Assembly (NCBI GenBank): GCA_035293845.1
Contig: DATGMB010000222.1
Span: 1-43,624, forward strand
Length of the DNA: 43,624 bases
Source: DATGMB01 sp035293845
GTDB lineage: Bacteria > Acidobacteriota > Terriglobia > Bryobacterales > Bryobacteraceae
Direction: 5' to 3'
The translations under genes and the position numbers were made by a program. Below the pieces are notes generated by a model. It was not told where the DNA came from and searched no databases. It saw only the letters and a list, made by a program, of their open reading frames with translations. Positions 7,473 to 17,123 of the stretch are shown piece by piece. How positions within the stretch are numbered: the stretch's first letter is position 1; each line of letters opens with the position of its first letter.

Positions 7473-8914
7473 CAGCGCTGGTTTGCTGCGCGGCCGCCCT
7501 GCCTGCCCAGGATCTCGCCTCGCAGATGAAATCGATCATCCAGGCGTATTCCATCCTGGAGCAGAACGCCGCCGACCCGGTCTCGTCCGAGCAGGCGTTT
7601 TATCAGGGCGCGATCCCCGGGCTGCTGCGGACGCTCGATCCGCACTCGGTCTTTTTCGACCCCGGGCAGTTCGAGCAGCTCAAGAAAATGGAGGCCTCCA
7701 CGCAGAAGGGCTTCGGCAGCGTGGTTTCGCTGCTGCCCGGGCGCGTGATCGTGCTCCAAACGATGCCGGGCACGCCCTCCGCCAAGTCCGGGCTGGCGCC
7801 GGGCGATGAAATCCTGGGTATTAACGGGTACATCATCAGCCGCCTCGATATCGAACAGCTGACCGAGCTGCTGACGGAGTCGCGCCAGCGGCAGGCGCAG
7901 CTCGATGTGCGCCGCGGCGGTGTGCCGCGCATCCTGCACTTCACTCTGACGCCCGAGGAGATGCAATCGCCGAGCGTGGAGCGCACGTTTTTCGCAGCCG
8001 CCGGCGTCGGCTACATCCGGGTTTCCAGCTTCGACGGGAAGACGGCGCCGGACCTGAAAGCGGCGATCGAAAAGCTGGGCGGGGATCGTCTCGAGGGGTT
8101 GATTCTCGACCTGCGGAATAACCCCGGCGGAATGGTGGAGGCCGCGCTCGAGACCGCCTCTCTCTTTCTGCGGCCCGGCAGCCGGATCTTCACCGTTCGC
8201 GGGCGCCACGTGCCCGAGAAATCGGAATCGGTGCCGGCCAACGCGGCGCCGTACAGCTTCAAGCTCGCGATCCTGGTGAATGAAAAAACGGCCAGCGCGT
8301 CGGAGATCGTATCCGGCGCCATGCAGGATCACGACCGCGCCATCATCATCGGCACGCCGACGTTCGGCAAGGGCCTGGTGCAGAGCGTGTTTCCGCTCAG
8401 CCAGAATACCGGCCTGGCGCTGACTACCGCGCTGTACTACACGCCCAGCGGACGGTCGATTCAACGGCCGCTCGACACGTCCAAATTCGAATTGGGCGCG
8501 GCCACGGCGCATCCCAACCAACAGACTGAATTCCACACCGATAAGGGCCGGATCGTGACCGGCGGCGGCGGTATCCAGCCGGATTTCGTGGTCTTTCCGG
8601 CACCGATGAACCGGCTGCGCGCGGTGCTGGATGCCTCGGGCTCGTTCACCAGCTTTGCGACGCAGTATCTGGCGAAGCACAAGGTCACCGAAGATTTTCA
8701 GGTGACTCCGCAGGTGTTGGACGAATATCAGGTGTTTCTTTCGGAGCACAACATCCAGCCCGGAGTTTCCGAGTGGATCGCCGAGCGCGAGTTCATCACC
8801 AACCGGCTCAAGACGGAAATCTTCAACCAGGCGTTCGGCGTGGAGAAGGGCGACGAAGTCGAAGCGCAGCGCGATCCGGCGATCCGGAAGGCGCTCGAAG
8901 TGATGGGCGGTTAG
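7454..8914 (+). CDS. S41-family C-terminal processing protease with PDZ domain
   Basis: An exported serine protease of the CtpA/Prc type. The start is placed at MFRCTIAALVCCAAALPAQ, a clear signal peptide; the frame is open 50 codons further upstream, but that part lies within the Uma2 gene. Domains in order: an N-terminal helical part, a PDZ domain (about residues 90-165, with GFGSVVSLLPGR and KSGLAPGDEILGINGY), then the protease core. The catalytic serine is S281 in KTASASEI and the general base K306 in PTFGKGLVQ, 25 residues later as in E. coli Prc, with the conserved glutamine four residues on. Likely periplasmic, trimming proteins at their C-termini. The stop overlaps the end of the convergent gene by four bases. 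Confidence 0.93.
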   Translation: MFRCTIAALVCCAAALPAQDLASQMKSIIQAYSILEQNAADPVSSEQAFYQGAIPGLLRTLDPHSVFFDPGQFEQLKKMEASTQKGFGSVVSLLPGRVIVLQTMPGTPSAKSGLAPGDEILGINGYIISRLDIEQLTELLTESRQRQAQLDVRRGGVPRILHFTLTPEEMQSPSVERTFFAAAGVGYIRVSSFDGKTAPDLKAAIEKLGGDRLEGLILDLRNNPGGMVEAALETASLFLRPGSRIFTVRGRHVPEKSESVPANAAPYSFKLAILVNEKTASASEIVSGAMQDHDRAIIIGTPTFGKGLVQSVFPLSQNTGLALTTALYYTPSGRSIQRPLDTSKFELGAATAHPNQQTEFHTDKGRIVTGGGGIQPDFVVFPAPMNRLRAVLDASGSFTSFATQYLAKHKVTEDFQVTPQVLDEYQVFLSEHNIQPGVSEWIAEREFITNRLKTEIFNQAFGVEKGDEVEAQRDPAIRKALEVMGG

Positions 8915-9798
8915 TTCTCCTCCGGGCGCTCCACGCGATCGAGCACCAGGACGCGGATCGGCCGCTTCTGCGATTCCAGCTTGATGCCGAGCTGCTCGCG
9001 CAGGGCTTCGGCGAATGAAGGCCCGGAGGAATCGGGTTCCACTTCCGCGGTGATCCCGCCGCGTCGCTCGGGCGTCCATTCCAGCGTGAAATCAAACGTG
9101 CCGGTGAGCCCCGTGCCATCGACCATCGGCCGGCCCAGCCCGACGCCCGCGCTGAAAGTGTCGGCAATGAGTCCCAGGTTGACGTTGCGCCCGCCGAAAC
9201 GCAAACGGCCCGGCACCTTGGGAGGCAGCGGATAAATACCGTTGCAGAAGGGCGGGCGGCCGTTGACAATGCCCGGCGCGGATGTGTCCGGCGCCTCGGT
9301 GGGACAGGGGGAATCGGCGCGATGACGCTGGAGCTGCGGGCCGAGCCTTCCGAATTTCGCCAGCACGAACGCCAATACCGGCAGTTCGCGGTCTTCGTAG
9401 TGCACGGCGAGATGAAAGCGCTCCGCGAGCAGCGCCCGCATCATCATTCGCATACCGTCCTTGCCGGGATCGCTCTGCGCGCGCGCCTGAATATCGAAGG
9501 GTTCGGTTTTGGCCCAATCGGGAAGCTGCGGGTCGAAATATTGCGCCTGGTTGCCGATGATCTTGTAGGCGAAAGCGATGTAGGTGACCAGCGGGAAGCC
9601 GGTGGCGGAGAAGTACCCACCGTTGCGGACGTATACGTCTCCCGGGCCGAGCGGGAAGTTGGAGCTCGGCGGATCGTTGGAGCGGCTCGGCTTCACCGAG
9701 GCGATGTCGAATTTCAGATCGGCGGCGGGCTGCGGACGGCAGACCGCCGGCAGGAAGATCGAAGCCGAGGAGGCCGAGAGGAACCTTCGGCGCAGCAT
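8911..9798 (-). CDS. TIGR03435-family soil-associated protein
   Basis: A 295-residue exported protein of a family expanded in Solibacter-like acidobacteria, with no known function. Seen: a twin-arginine-like start (MLRRRFLSASSASIFLPAV), then the diagnostic pattern FDIASVKPS, a middle RMMMRALLAERFHLAVHYEDRE (residues about 115-137, a long helix), LPVLAFVLAKFGRLGPQL, and a late GTGLTGTFDFTLEWTPE followed by EALREQLGIKLESQKRPI and VLVLDRVERP. All are family hallmarks, so the gene looks intact. The promoter upstream is one of the better ones in the window and places transcription close to the ATG. It is divergent from the giant receptor gene. The family is often seen with TonB-dependent receptors and peptidase regulators, but a shared role is only inferred. 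Confidence 0.9.
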   Translation of the reverse strand: MLRRRFLSASSASIFLPAVCRPQPAADLKFDIASVKPSRSNDPPSSNFPLGPGDVYVRNGGYFSATGFPLVTYIAFAYKIIGNQAQYFDPQLPDWAKTEPFDIQARAQSDPGKDGMRMMMRALLAERFHLAVHYEDRELPVLAFVLAKFGRLGPQLQRHRADSPCPTEAPDTSAPGIVNGRPPFCNGIYPLPPKVPGRLRFGGRNVNLGLIADTFSAGVGLGRPMVDGTGLTGTFDFTLEWTPERRGGITAEVEPDSSGPSFAEALREQLGIKLESQKRPIRVLVLDRVERPEEN

Positions 9799-9804
9799 GC
9801 TAAA

Positions 9805-9833
9805 AATCTAGCACAATCTGCCGGGGCTGTCCA
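9805..9833 (-). promoter_or_regulatory. Sigma-70-type promoter of the TIGR03435 gene
   Basis: On the minus strand TGGACA (9833-9828) and TAGATT (9810-9805) are separated by 17 nt. The -10 element ends 6 nt before the ATG and no ribosome binding site is seen, so the mRNA is probably leaderless. Confidence 0.55.
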
Positions 9834-9884
9834 TCCGGTCGATGGTTCAGAGCCGGACACACACGCCCGGCCAGTGTCCGCCCC

Positions 9885-9913
9885 TTGACCGGGTGGAATC
9901 CTTCCGATAGCAT
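9885..9913 (+). promoter_or_regulatory. Sigma-70-type promoter of the TonB-dependent receptor gene
   Basis: TTGACC and TAGCAT are separated by 17 nt. Transcription would begin near 9920, leaving a leader of about 44 nt to the preferred TTG start. The leader contains CCTTCC-GCC-GGAAGG (9941-9955), a hairpin whose right arm is part of the ribosome binding site, so translation could be controlled by its folding. Confidence 0.5.
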
Positions 9914-9963
9914 TCTCTAAACATCAGGTGAGGCGGAGTTCCTTCCGCCGGAAGGGGTGCAGA

Positions 9964-12900
9964 TTGTTCCGGATTACCGTTGTAGCTTGCACGCTCGCGC
10001 TGGCTGGCACCGTGGCCGCCCAAGAGTTCCGCGCGACGCTAACGGGGCGTGTACTGGATGCTCAGGGCGCAGCCGTCCCAGGGGCCAGGATCACCGCCCT
10101 GCTGAGTTCCACATCCGCGCGCTCGGCCACGACGAGCGGCGCCGATGGGCTCTACACGATTCCGTTTCTCACCCCTGGGCGATATCGGGTCGAGGTGGAG
10201 GCCGCCGGCTTCAAGCATTATGTGCAGGACAACCTTGAAGTCAATGCCGGCGACCGGGTGGGGCTCGACATTCATCTCGAGCTTGGGCAAATCAACGAAA
10301 CGGTCACGGTGACCGCGGATGCTCCGATCCTGGATACGACCACCGCGACGGCCGGCCAGGTCATCGACTCAGCCACGGTCGAGAACATGCCGATGAACGG
10401 ACGGACGCCGCTGGTGCTGGCGCAGCTCGCCTTCGGGGTAGTGCCGAACAGCGACCCGAAGTTCAACCGGCCATTCGACAACGCCGGGCCGTCCGGCTTC
10501 TCGATGGGCGGTGCGCCAGCCCAAACGAATGAGCTGCTCGTGGACGGCTCACCGGATACGACATGGGATCTGCGCGTCTCCTACAACCCGCCGGTGGACG
10601 CCGTGCAGGAGGTCCGGGTCCACGCCTTCGAGGCCGACGCAGCCTACGGGCACACCGGGGGCGGCACCGCCAACGTGGTGATGCGGGGCGGCACGAACGA
10701 AATCCATGGCAGCCTCTACGAGTTCAACCAGGTTTCGACTTTGCAGGCGACGAATTTTTTCACGAACAAAGCGGGCCAATTGAAGCCGCCGGGCCGCTAC
10801 AACCAGTGGGGCGGGACCGCGGGCGGTCCGGTGTGGCTGCCGCGAATTTTCAACGGAAAGAACAAGGTGTTCTGGTTTTTCGGGATGGAGGACATCAACG
10901 ATTCGTTCCCGGAGCCGCAGACCGTGATGGTGCCCACCGAGGCCGAGCGCAGCGGCGATCTCTCCGCGCTGCTCCGGCTCGGGCCGCAATACCAGATCTA
11001 CGATCCGATGAGCGGCGCGCTCAGCGGGTCGCGGATCTCCCGGACGCCGCTGGCCGGAAACCTCATCCCGCCGAGCCGCATCAGCCCGATCGCCAGGAAC
11101 TACCTCCAGTTCTATCCGCTTCCGAACCAGCCGGGCGGGCCCGACGGCACACTCAACTATCTGGCGCCGGCAGCGAGGCGCGACACCTACAATTCGGAAA
11201 TCGGGCGGCTGGACTTCAATCTCGGCAGCCGGAACAAGATGTTCTGGAACTTCCGCCACAACGATCGCATTGAAGACCGCAACAACCTTTTCGACAACAT
11301 CGCCACCGGCCGCGACCTGCTGCGCATCAACTGGGGCAGCACCCTGGACGATGTCCACACCTTCAACGCCACGACCGTGGCGAACGTGCGGCTGAATTTC
11401 ACGCGGTTTCGCGAAGCCACCGTGAGCTTCGGCGATGGCTTCAATGGGACACAGCTCGGATTCCCCGCCTACATCGCGGCCGCGTCCCCAAAGCTGGTGC
11501 TGCCGCACATCCAGTTCAACTCCACGACGGCCGGCCAGGATTTCAATCAGATCACGACGGATACCGATTCCAACCGGCCCTTCAACATCTTCCAGATATT
11601 CGGCGATGTGGTGAAGATCCGGGGCAATCACAGCATCAAGATCGGCGCCGATGCCCGCGAAGCTCGCGACAGCAATCAGGGCTTCGGGCAGTCGCAGGGC
11701 AGCTACACGTTCGGCACCAACTGGACCCGCGGGCCGCTGGATAACTCGCCTTCCGCGCCGGTGGGACAGGACTGGGCGGCATTCCTGATGGGGCTGCCGA
11801 CCGGCGGCAGCTTCGACCTCAATACGACGCGCACCAATACCGCCAAATACCTCGCGCTTTTCGTGCAGGACGACTGGCGCGTGAGTTCCCGGCTGACTTT
11901 GAATCTGGGGCTGCGGTTCGAGCACGACTTTGCGAATTACGAACGATTCAACCGCGCGTTGAACGGATTCGATCCCGTCACGCCGAACCCCATCGCCGAA
12001 GCGGCGCAAGCCGCTTACGCGCTGAAGCCGGACGTTCTGCCCGCCAGCCAGTTCAAAGTCCTGGGAGGCCCGCTGTTCGCCAGCTCGTCGCATCCCGCGA
12101 TCTTCAGCCCGCAATCCAAGATCTTCAGTCCGCGCTTCGGCTTCGCGTGGACGGCGAACCCGAAGACCGTGATCCGAGGCGGCACGGGTGTTTTCGTCTT
12201 TCCCATCAACAACCCGAACTATTATCAGGACGGCTTCAGCCAGACCACTACGCTGGTTGCCACGCAGAACAGTTATCTCTCGCCCTACGCGACGCTGGCG
12301 AACCCGTTTCCGGACGGGTTCCTGCAGCCAACCGGCTCATCGCTCGGCCTGGCCACCAATCTGGGCAGAAGCTTCTCGTACTTCAACCCGACCATCCGCA
12401 ATCCCTACTCCTTCCGCTGGGAGTTGAGCGTGCAGCGGCAACTGCCGAAGGACATGGTCGTCGAGTTGGCGTACATCGGGAACCACGCGGTGCGGCTGTT
12501 CGGCGGCACCTCGGCTTCGGGCAAGCAGTTGGACTACATCCCCGCTTCGTATCTCAGCACCTCGCCGTTCCGCGATCAGGCCACGATCGATTACCTCTCG
12601 GCCCTGGTGCCGAATCCGTTTGCCAATTTGCTCCCCGGAACCGGGCTCAACGGCTCCACGGTCTCCCGGCAGCAACTACTGATGCCGTATCCGGAGTTCA
12701 CCGGCATTACGTTGCAAGGGCCGAACGCGTTCAGCTCGTATTTCGAGAGCGCGGATGTGCGCATTGAAAAGCGCTACTCGCACGGCATCACGATGCTGGC
12801 CAACTTTACGTATTCCAAGCTGATCTCGCAGGACGCGTACAAGAACGACACCGACCTGGCCCCCGAAAAACGCGTGGCGGCCGATGACCGCCCGCTGCGG

Positions 12901-13416
12901 TTCGTGCTGAGCGGCAGCTATCAACCGCCGTTCGGCAAGAACAAGCGGTTCGACCTGCACTCCGGCCTCGGCAACCGGATCGTGGGCGGATGGGTGCTGA
13001 ACAGCATCTACACCAACCAGATTGGCGCGCCGCTCACGTTCGGCAACAACCTGATCTACTTCGGCGGGCCGCTAGACAATAATCCCCATCCGAGCAACCT
13101 GGACGCGCCGATCTTCGACATCACGCGGTTCGACACAAAGAGCGCGGACCAGCTCGGCAGCAATATCCATACGTTCGGGACGCGTTACGGCAGCCTGCGG
13201 CAGGACGGGGCGGACAACGTGGACCTTTCGCTGATCAAGAATACGCCGATCAACGAACGGGTGAACTTTCAGTTGCGATTCGAGGCGTTCAACGCGTTCA
13301 ACCGGCCGGAATTCGATGCGCCGAACCTGAGCGCGACCAGCAGCGCGTTCGGCAAGATCACGACGCAGCCGAACCTGCCGCGGTCCATCCAGATGGCGGC
13401 GCGCCTGGTGTGGTGA
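9964..13416 (+). CDS. Oar-like TonB-dependent outer-membrane receptor with CarboxypepD_reg-like N-terminus
   Basis: A very large beta-barrel receptor (about 1150 residues). Order: signal peptide ending AGTVAAQ, a carboxypeptidase regulatory-like beta-sandwich (ATLTGRVLDAQGAAVPGARI to GLDIHLELGQ), a plug domain (ETVTVTADAPILDT, SGFSMGGAPAQTNELLVDG), then a long barrel ending in an aromatic residue (SIQMAARLVW), as outer-membrane proteins do. Such Oar-like proteins are expanded in acidobacteria and thought to take up large nutrients or anchor in the outer membrane; the substrate is unknown. The start is uncertain: TTG at 9964 has GGAAGGGG six nt upstream, while an in-frame GTG at 9928 has no ribosome binding site but lies close to the predicted transcription start. 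Both give a credible signal peptide. Convergent with metH, with a 13-bp gap. Confidence 0.93.
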   Translation: MFRITVVACTLALAGTVAAQEFRATLTGRVLDAQGAAVPGARITALLSSTSARSATTSGADGLYTIPFLTPGRYRVEVEAAGFKHYVQDNLEVNAGDRVGLDIHLELGQINETVTVTADAPILDTTTATAGQVIDSATVENMPMNGRTPLVLAQLAFGVVPNSDPKFNRPFDNAGPSGFSMGGAPAQTNELLVDGSPDTTWDLRVSYNPPVDAVQEVRVHAFEADAAYGHTGGGTANVVMRGGTNEIHGSLYEFNQVSTLQATNFFTNKAGQLKPPGRYNQWGGTAGGPVWLPRIFNGKNKVFWFFGMEDINDSFPEPQTVMVPTEAERSGDLSALLRLGPQYQIYDPMSGALSGSRISRTPLAGNLIPPSRISPIARNYLQFYPLPNQPGGPDGTLNYLAPAARRDTYNSEIGRLDFNLGSRNKMFWNFRHNDRIEDRNNLFDNIATGRDLLRINWGSTLDDVHTFNATTVANVRLNFTRFREATVSFGDGFNGTQLGFPAYIAAASPKLVLPHIQFNSTTAGQDFNQITTDTDSNRPFNIFQIFGDVVKIRGNHSIKIGADAREARDSNQGFGQSQGSYTFGTNWTRGPLDNSPSAPVGQDWAAFLMGLPTGGSFDLNTTRTNTAKYLALFVQDDWRVSSRLTLNLGLRFEHDFANYERFNRALNGFDPVTPNPIAEAAQAAYALKPDVLPASQFKVLGGPLFASSSHPAIFSPQSKIFSPRFGFAWTANPKTVIRGGTGVFVFPINNPNYYQDGFSQTTTLVATQNSYLSPYATLANPFPDGFLQPTGSSLGLATNLGRSFSYFNPTIRNPYSFRWELSVQRQLPKDMVVELAYIGNHAVRLFGGTSASGKQLDYIPASYLSTSPFRDQATIDYLSALVPNPFANLLPGTGLNGSTVSRQQLLMPYPEFTGITLQGPNAFSSYFESADVRIEKRYSHGITMLANFTYSKLISQDAYKNDTDLAPEKRVAADDRPLRFVLSGSYQPPFGKNKRFDLHSGLGNRIVGGWVLNSIYTNQIGAPLTFGNNLIYFGGPLDNNPHPSNLDAPIFDITRFDTKSADQLGSNIHTFGTRYGSLRQDGADNVDLSLIKNTPINERVNFQLRFEAFNAFNRPEFDAPNLSATSSAFGKITTQPNLPRSIQMAARLVW

Positions 13417-13429
13417 AGCGCCGGGGCGG

Positions 13430-16400
13430 CTATTCGGCCGTAAAATACGCGCAGTCCGGGTGGTGGAAGACCAGCGCACTGACGCTCGCTTCGGGCTCCA
13501 TCATCATGCCCTCGGTGAGCTGGACGCCGATTTCTTCGGGGTGAATCAGCTTCCAGATTCCCTGCTGATCGTCCATATTCGGGCAGGCGCCGTAGCCGAA
13601 GCTGTAACGCTTGCCGCGGTACTTCGCGGTGAAGCGGTCGTGCATCGTGGTGGTCGGCGGGTCGGGGAAGCCCCAATCCTCGCGGATGCGGCGGTGCAGC
13701 CATTCGGCCGCACCCTCGGCGGTCTCGGTGGCGAGCGATTGGATCGCGATGGACTTGAAGAACTCGCCCTGCTGCTTCCATGCTTCGGCGCGCTCGCGGA
13801 CGCAATCGCCGGCCGTGACAACGAAGATCGCGATGTGGTCGCGGCGGCCGTCTTGGCTATCGAGCACGTAGTCGCTCAGGCAAAGGCCGTCCTCGCGGCG
13901 CTGGCGGCCGAAGCGGAAGGTGTGCAGCGGCGAATCCGCGCCGGGCGCGAAGAGGTGGATCGCGTTGCCCTCGCGCTCGGCCTCGAAAAACTGCCAGACC
14001 GCGCGTATTTTCATGAACTGCGCCGCTTCCGCCTTGAGTTGCTCCATTTTGTGGAAGAGTTCGAGCGCCTTGGGATCGCGATCCGCCAGATCCTTTTCGA
14101 AGTTGCCCTTGTAGCCCAGGTTCTTGCCGTAGAGCATGAAGGGATTGATGTAGCTCCACACTTCGGTGAGGTGCGGGACGCTGCGGACCTTGCGATCGAG
14201 ATACGGCGCGGCCGGGATCGGAATGTCCGTGCGGACCTTCCGGCTGCGCTGCTCGCTCGCCGGCGTGCGGGGCTCCTGATCGAGCGATACCGGCTCGGCC
14301 TGGGCGGAGCGGTGCGAGGCGAGCACGGCTTCCCGCTCGGCCGGGTCCATGATCCGGTTCATGAGGCTGAGGCCGGTCATGGCATCCTTGGCGTAGCACA
14401 CGGCCTCGCTGTATGCCGGGGCGATTTTGGTGCGGGTGAACTTTTCCGAGAGCGCCGCGCCGCCGACGAGCAGCGGCACACACACGCCGGCCTCCTTGAG
14501 GTCGGTCGCCGTGATGACCATCTGCTGCGTGCTCTTGACGAGCAGCCCGGAGAGGCCGATCGCGTCCGGCCGGTGCTCCTGTGCGGCGCGGATCAGAACA
14601 TCGGGCGCGACCTTGATCCCGAGATTGACGACCGTGTAGCCGTTATTCGCGAGAATGATCTCGACCAGGTTCTTGCCGATGTCGTGCACGTCGCCCTTGA
14701 CGGTGGCGAGCAGCACCTTACCGCGGGCCGCGCTATCGGCCTTCTCCATGAACCGCTCGAGATAGCTGACGGCCGCCTTCATCGCTTCGGCGGATTGCAG
14801 CACCTCGGCCACGATCAACTCGTTATTGTTGAACAGGCGCCCGACTTCGGACATGCCGGCCATCAGCGGCCCGTTGATGATATCGAGCGGCGCGGCGCCT
14901 TCGGCGAGCTTGCGGTCGAGATCGGGGATCAGCCCGTCCTTGGTGCCTTCGATGATATAGTTCGCGAGCCGCGCATCGAGCGGCAGGTCTTCGGGCCGAT
15001 GTTTGGCGCGCGCGCCGGTCTTGCGGAAATGTTCGGTGATGGCGGCGATGTGGAACTGGTTGATGGCGATCTTCTGTTCCTGGGTCTGCTGCCGCCAGTC
15101 CTCGGGCGCGGTGCGCAGCGATTCGTCCGCGGCATCGACGGGCGGAGTATTGAACAGCAGCGCCTCGGCCAGGCGGCGCTCTTCTTCGGGGATCGAAGCG
15201 AAGCGCTCCAGCTTCTCCGCGTTGACGATGGCAAGATCCAGCCCTGCCTTCGTGCAGTAGTAGAGAAAGACCGAGTTGACGATCTCGCGCGCCGCAGCCG
15301 GCAGGCCGAAGGAGATGTTCGAGATTCCGAGCACCGTCTTGGCCAGCGGCAGCTTTTGCTTGACCAGCCGGATGCCCTCGATGGTTTCGACCGCCGCCCC
15401 GATATAGTTCGCGTCGCCGGTGGCGCAGGGGAAGACGAGGGGATCGATGATAATGTCTTCCGGAGCGATGCCGTATTTCTCCGTCAGGAGCTTGTAGGAG
15501 CGCTCGGCAACCGCCAGCTTCCGCTCGCGCGTGAAGGCCTGGGCCTGTACCGGGTCTTCATCGATCGAGCCGACCACCAGCGCCGCGCCGTAACGCTTCG
15601 CGATCGGGCACACGCGCTCGAATTTCTCCTCGCCGTCTTCGAGGTTGATGGAGTTAATGATGCTCTTGCCCTGGCAGTAAGTCAGAGCGAGCTCGATCGC
15701 GCGCGCATCGGTGGTGTCGATCATCACGGGCGCCTTGATCTTATGGATGAGCTTTTCGTAGAAAGGCGGGATGTCGCGCAGTTCGTCGCGGTCGGTGCTT
15801 TGCAGGCAGACGTCGACGATATGCGCGCCGTTCTTCACCTGCCGGCGCGCGATCTCGGTGGCCTCTTCCCACTTCTCCTCCGCGACCAGGTTCTTGAAGA
15901 GGCGTGAGCCGATCACGTTGGTGCGCTCGCCGACGATCAGGGGCCGGTTGCTTTCCTCGGCCTCGACCAATTCGATGCCGGAATAGTAGGCGCGGTGCGA
16001 CGCCGCGGGCCGGGGCCGTGGCCGCTTGCCCTCGGCCATCTGCGCGAGGGCGCGGATGTGCGCGTCCGTGGTGCCGCAACAGCCACCCACGATATTGAGC
16101 CAACCGTTGGCGATGAAGCGTTCGAGCTGCGCGGCCAGCGCGTCCGGCGTTTCGAGGTACTTGCCCTCCTCGTTCGGCAGGCCGGCATTCGGATAGCAGG
16201 AGATGCGGAACGGCGCCATGCCGGCGATGGTGCGGATGTGGTCCGTCATGAATTCCGGACCGGTGCCGCAGTTGAGGCCGAGCGACAGGAGATCGGCGTG
16301 GAGCAGCGACGCGCAGAACGCGTCGGCAGTCTGTCCGGCGAGCATCGTGCCGATGGTCTCGATGGTGCCGGAAACCATTACCGGCGTGGAAAGACCGAGC

Positions 16401-16963
16401 TCGCGCTTGACGCGGTCGATGGCGATGAGCGCGGCTTTGATCGTGCGCGTATCGTTGGATGTCTCGACCAGCAGCACATCCACGCCGCCTTCGAGCAGGC
16501 CCCGGGTCTGCACGGCGAAGGCCTCGATCAACTCCGGAAACGTGACGCCGCCGACCACGCTGATGGCCTTCGTCGTGGGGCCGATCGAGCCGGCGACAAA
16601 GCGCGGGCGGGAACTTGTCGTATACTCCGCCGCGGCCTGCCGCGCCAGCCGTGCGGCTTCGGCGTTGAGCGCCTGCGCCTGGCCGGCGAGCCCATATTCG
16701 GCCAGCACCAGCGGCGTGCCGCCGAACGTGTCGGTTTCAACCATGTCCGCTCCGGCGGCGAAGTAGGCGCGGTGGATCTCGAGGACGACATCCGGGCGCG
16801 TGCGCACCAGATACTCGTTGCAACCCTCCAGCGCCGGTCCGCCGAAATCCGCGGCCGTAAGGTGCCGCTGCTGCAGCATGGTGCCCATGGCCCCGTCGAG
16901 GACGAGGACACGCTGGTCGAGGATGTCGGCGAGCGCTTGCTGGCGCTCCTGGGGAGTGGTCAT
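13430..16963 (-). CDS. metH: Cobalamin-dependent methionine synthase, four-domain form
   Basis: Transfers the methyl group of methyltetrahydrofolate to homocysteine through cobalamin. All four modules are present in 1177 residues: homocysteine domain with zinc cysteines C232 (GLNCGTG) and C295/C296 (GGCCGTT); pterin-binding domain (IVGERTNVIGS, NSINLEDGEEKF); helical cap and cobalamin-binding domain with H760 in GDVHDIGKN as lower axial ligand, plus SGLLVKSTQQM; and the C-terminal activation domain (AEGAAEWLHRRIREDWG, RGKRYSFGYGACPN) for reductive reactivation with S-adenosylmethionine. AAGGG lies upstream of the ATG and a TTAAAAT is nearby as a possible -10. I see neither the B12-box of a cobalamin riboswitch nor a SAM-I pattern in the 160-bp upstream gap. 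The cell must make or import cobalamin. Confidence 0.97.
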   Translation of the reverse strand: MTTPQERQQALADILDQRVLVLDGAMGTMLQQRHLTAADFGGPALEGCNEYLVRTRPDVVLEIHRAYFAAGADMVETDTFGGTPLVLAEYGLAGQAQALNAEAARLARQAAAEYTTSSRPRFVAGSIGPTTKAISVVGGVTFPELIEAFAVQTRGLLEGGVDVLLVETSNDTRTIKAALIAIDRVKRELGLSTPVMVSGTIETIGTMLAGQTADAFCASLLHADLLSLGLNCGTGPEFMTDHIRTIAGMAPFRISCYPNAGLPNEEGKYLETPDALAAQLERFIANGWLNIVGGCCGTTDAHIRALAQMAEGKRPRPRPAASHRAYYSGIELVEAEESNRPLIVGERTNVIGSRLFKNLVAEEKWEEATEIARRQVKNGAHIVDVCLQSTDRDELRDIPPFYEKLIHKIKAPVMIDTTDARAIELALTYCQGKSIINSINLEDGEEKFERVCPIAKRYGAALVVGSIDEDPVQAQAFTRERKLAVAERSYKLLTEKYGIAPEDIIIDPLVFPCATGDANYIGAAVETIEGIRLVKQKLPLAKTVLGISNISFGLPAAAREIVNSVFLYYCTKAGLDLAIVNAEKLERFASIPEEERRLAEALLFNTPPVDAADESLRTAPEDWRQQTQEQKIAINQFHIAAITEHFRKTGARAKHRPEDLPLDARLANYIIEGTKDGLIPDLDRKLAEGAAPLDIINGPLMAGMSEVGRLFNNNELIVAEVLQSAEAMKAAVSYLERFMEKADSAARGKVLLATVKGDVHDIGKNLVEIILANNGYTVVNLGIKVAPDVLIRAAQEHRPDAIGLSGLLVKSTQQMVITATDLKEAGVCVPLLVGGAALSEKFTRTKIAPAYSEAVCYAKDAMTGLSLMNRIMDPAEREAVLASHRSAQAEPVSLDQEPRTPASEQRSRKVRTDIPIPAAPYLDRKVRSVPHLTEVWSYINPFMLYGKNLGYKGNFEKDLADRDPKALELFHKMEQLKAEAAQFMKIRAVWQFFEAEREGNAIHLFAPGADSPLHTFRFGRQRREDGLCLSDYVLDSQDGRRDHIAIFVVTAGDCVRERAEAWKQQGEFFKSIAIQSLATETAEGAAEWLHRRIREDWGFPDPPTTTMHDRFTAKYRGKRYSFGYGACPNMDDQQGIWKLIHPEEIGVQLTEGMMMEPEASVSALVFHHPDCAYFTAE

Positions 16964-17123
16964 AGGACGGGCTTCCCTTAAATTTTAACCCGGCGCGATG
17001 GGCGGAAAAGCACTCAGGCGGGCGGGATGGCGCTGTTGCTCTGAGGTGGTTGTGATATTGTTCTTGCAACAGACGCCGGAACGCCAGCCAGGCTCCCCGG
17101 CAGAACGGTCCGGTCGCGGGCCG

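Noticed and set aside
13460..15907. Long plus-strand reading frame opposite metH (about 815 codons)
   Set aside because: It mirrors the codon pattern of metH in high-GC DNA, is rich in R, G and H, has no recognisable domain, and lies wholly inside a certain gene.
9964..16963. The receptor next to metH as a cobalamin importer
   Set aside because: The receptor is of the Oar-like class with a regulatory-like domain, not BtuB-like, and is convergent with metH; nothing supports a link.
16964..17123. Cobalamin or SAM riboswitch upstream of metH
   Set aside because: I found neither a B12-box nor a SAM-I core; only a -10-like TTAAAAT and a ribosome binding site.
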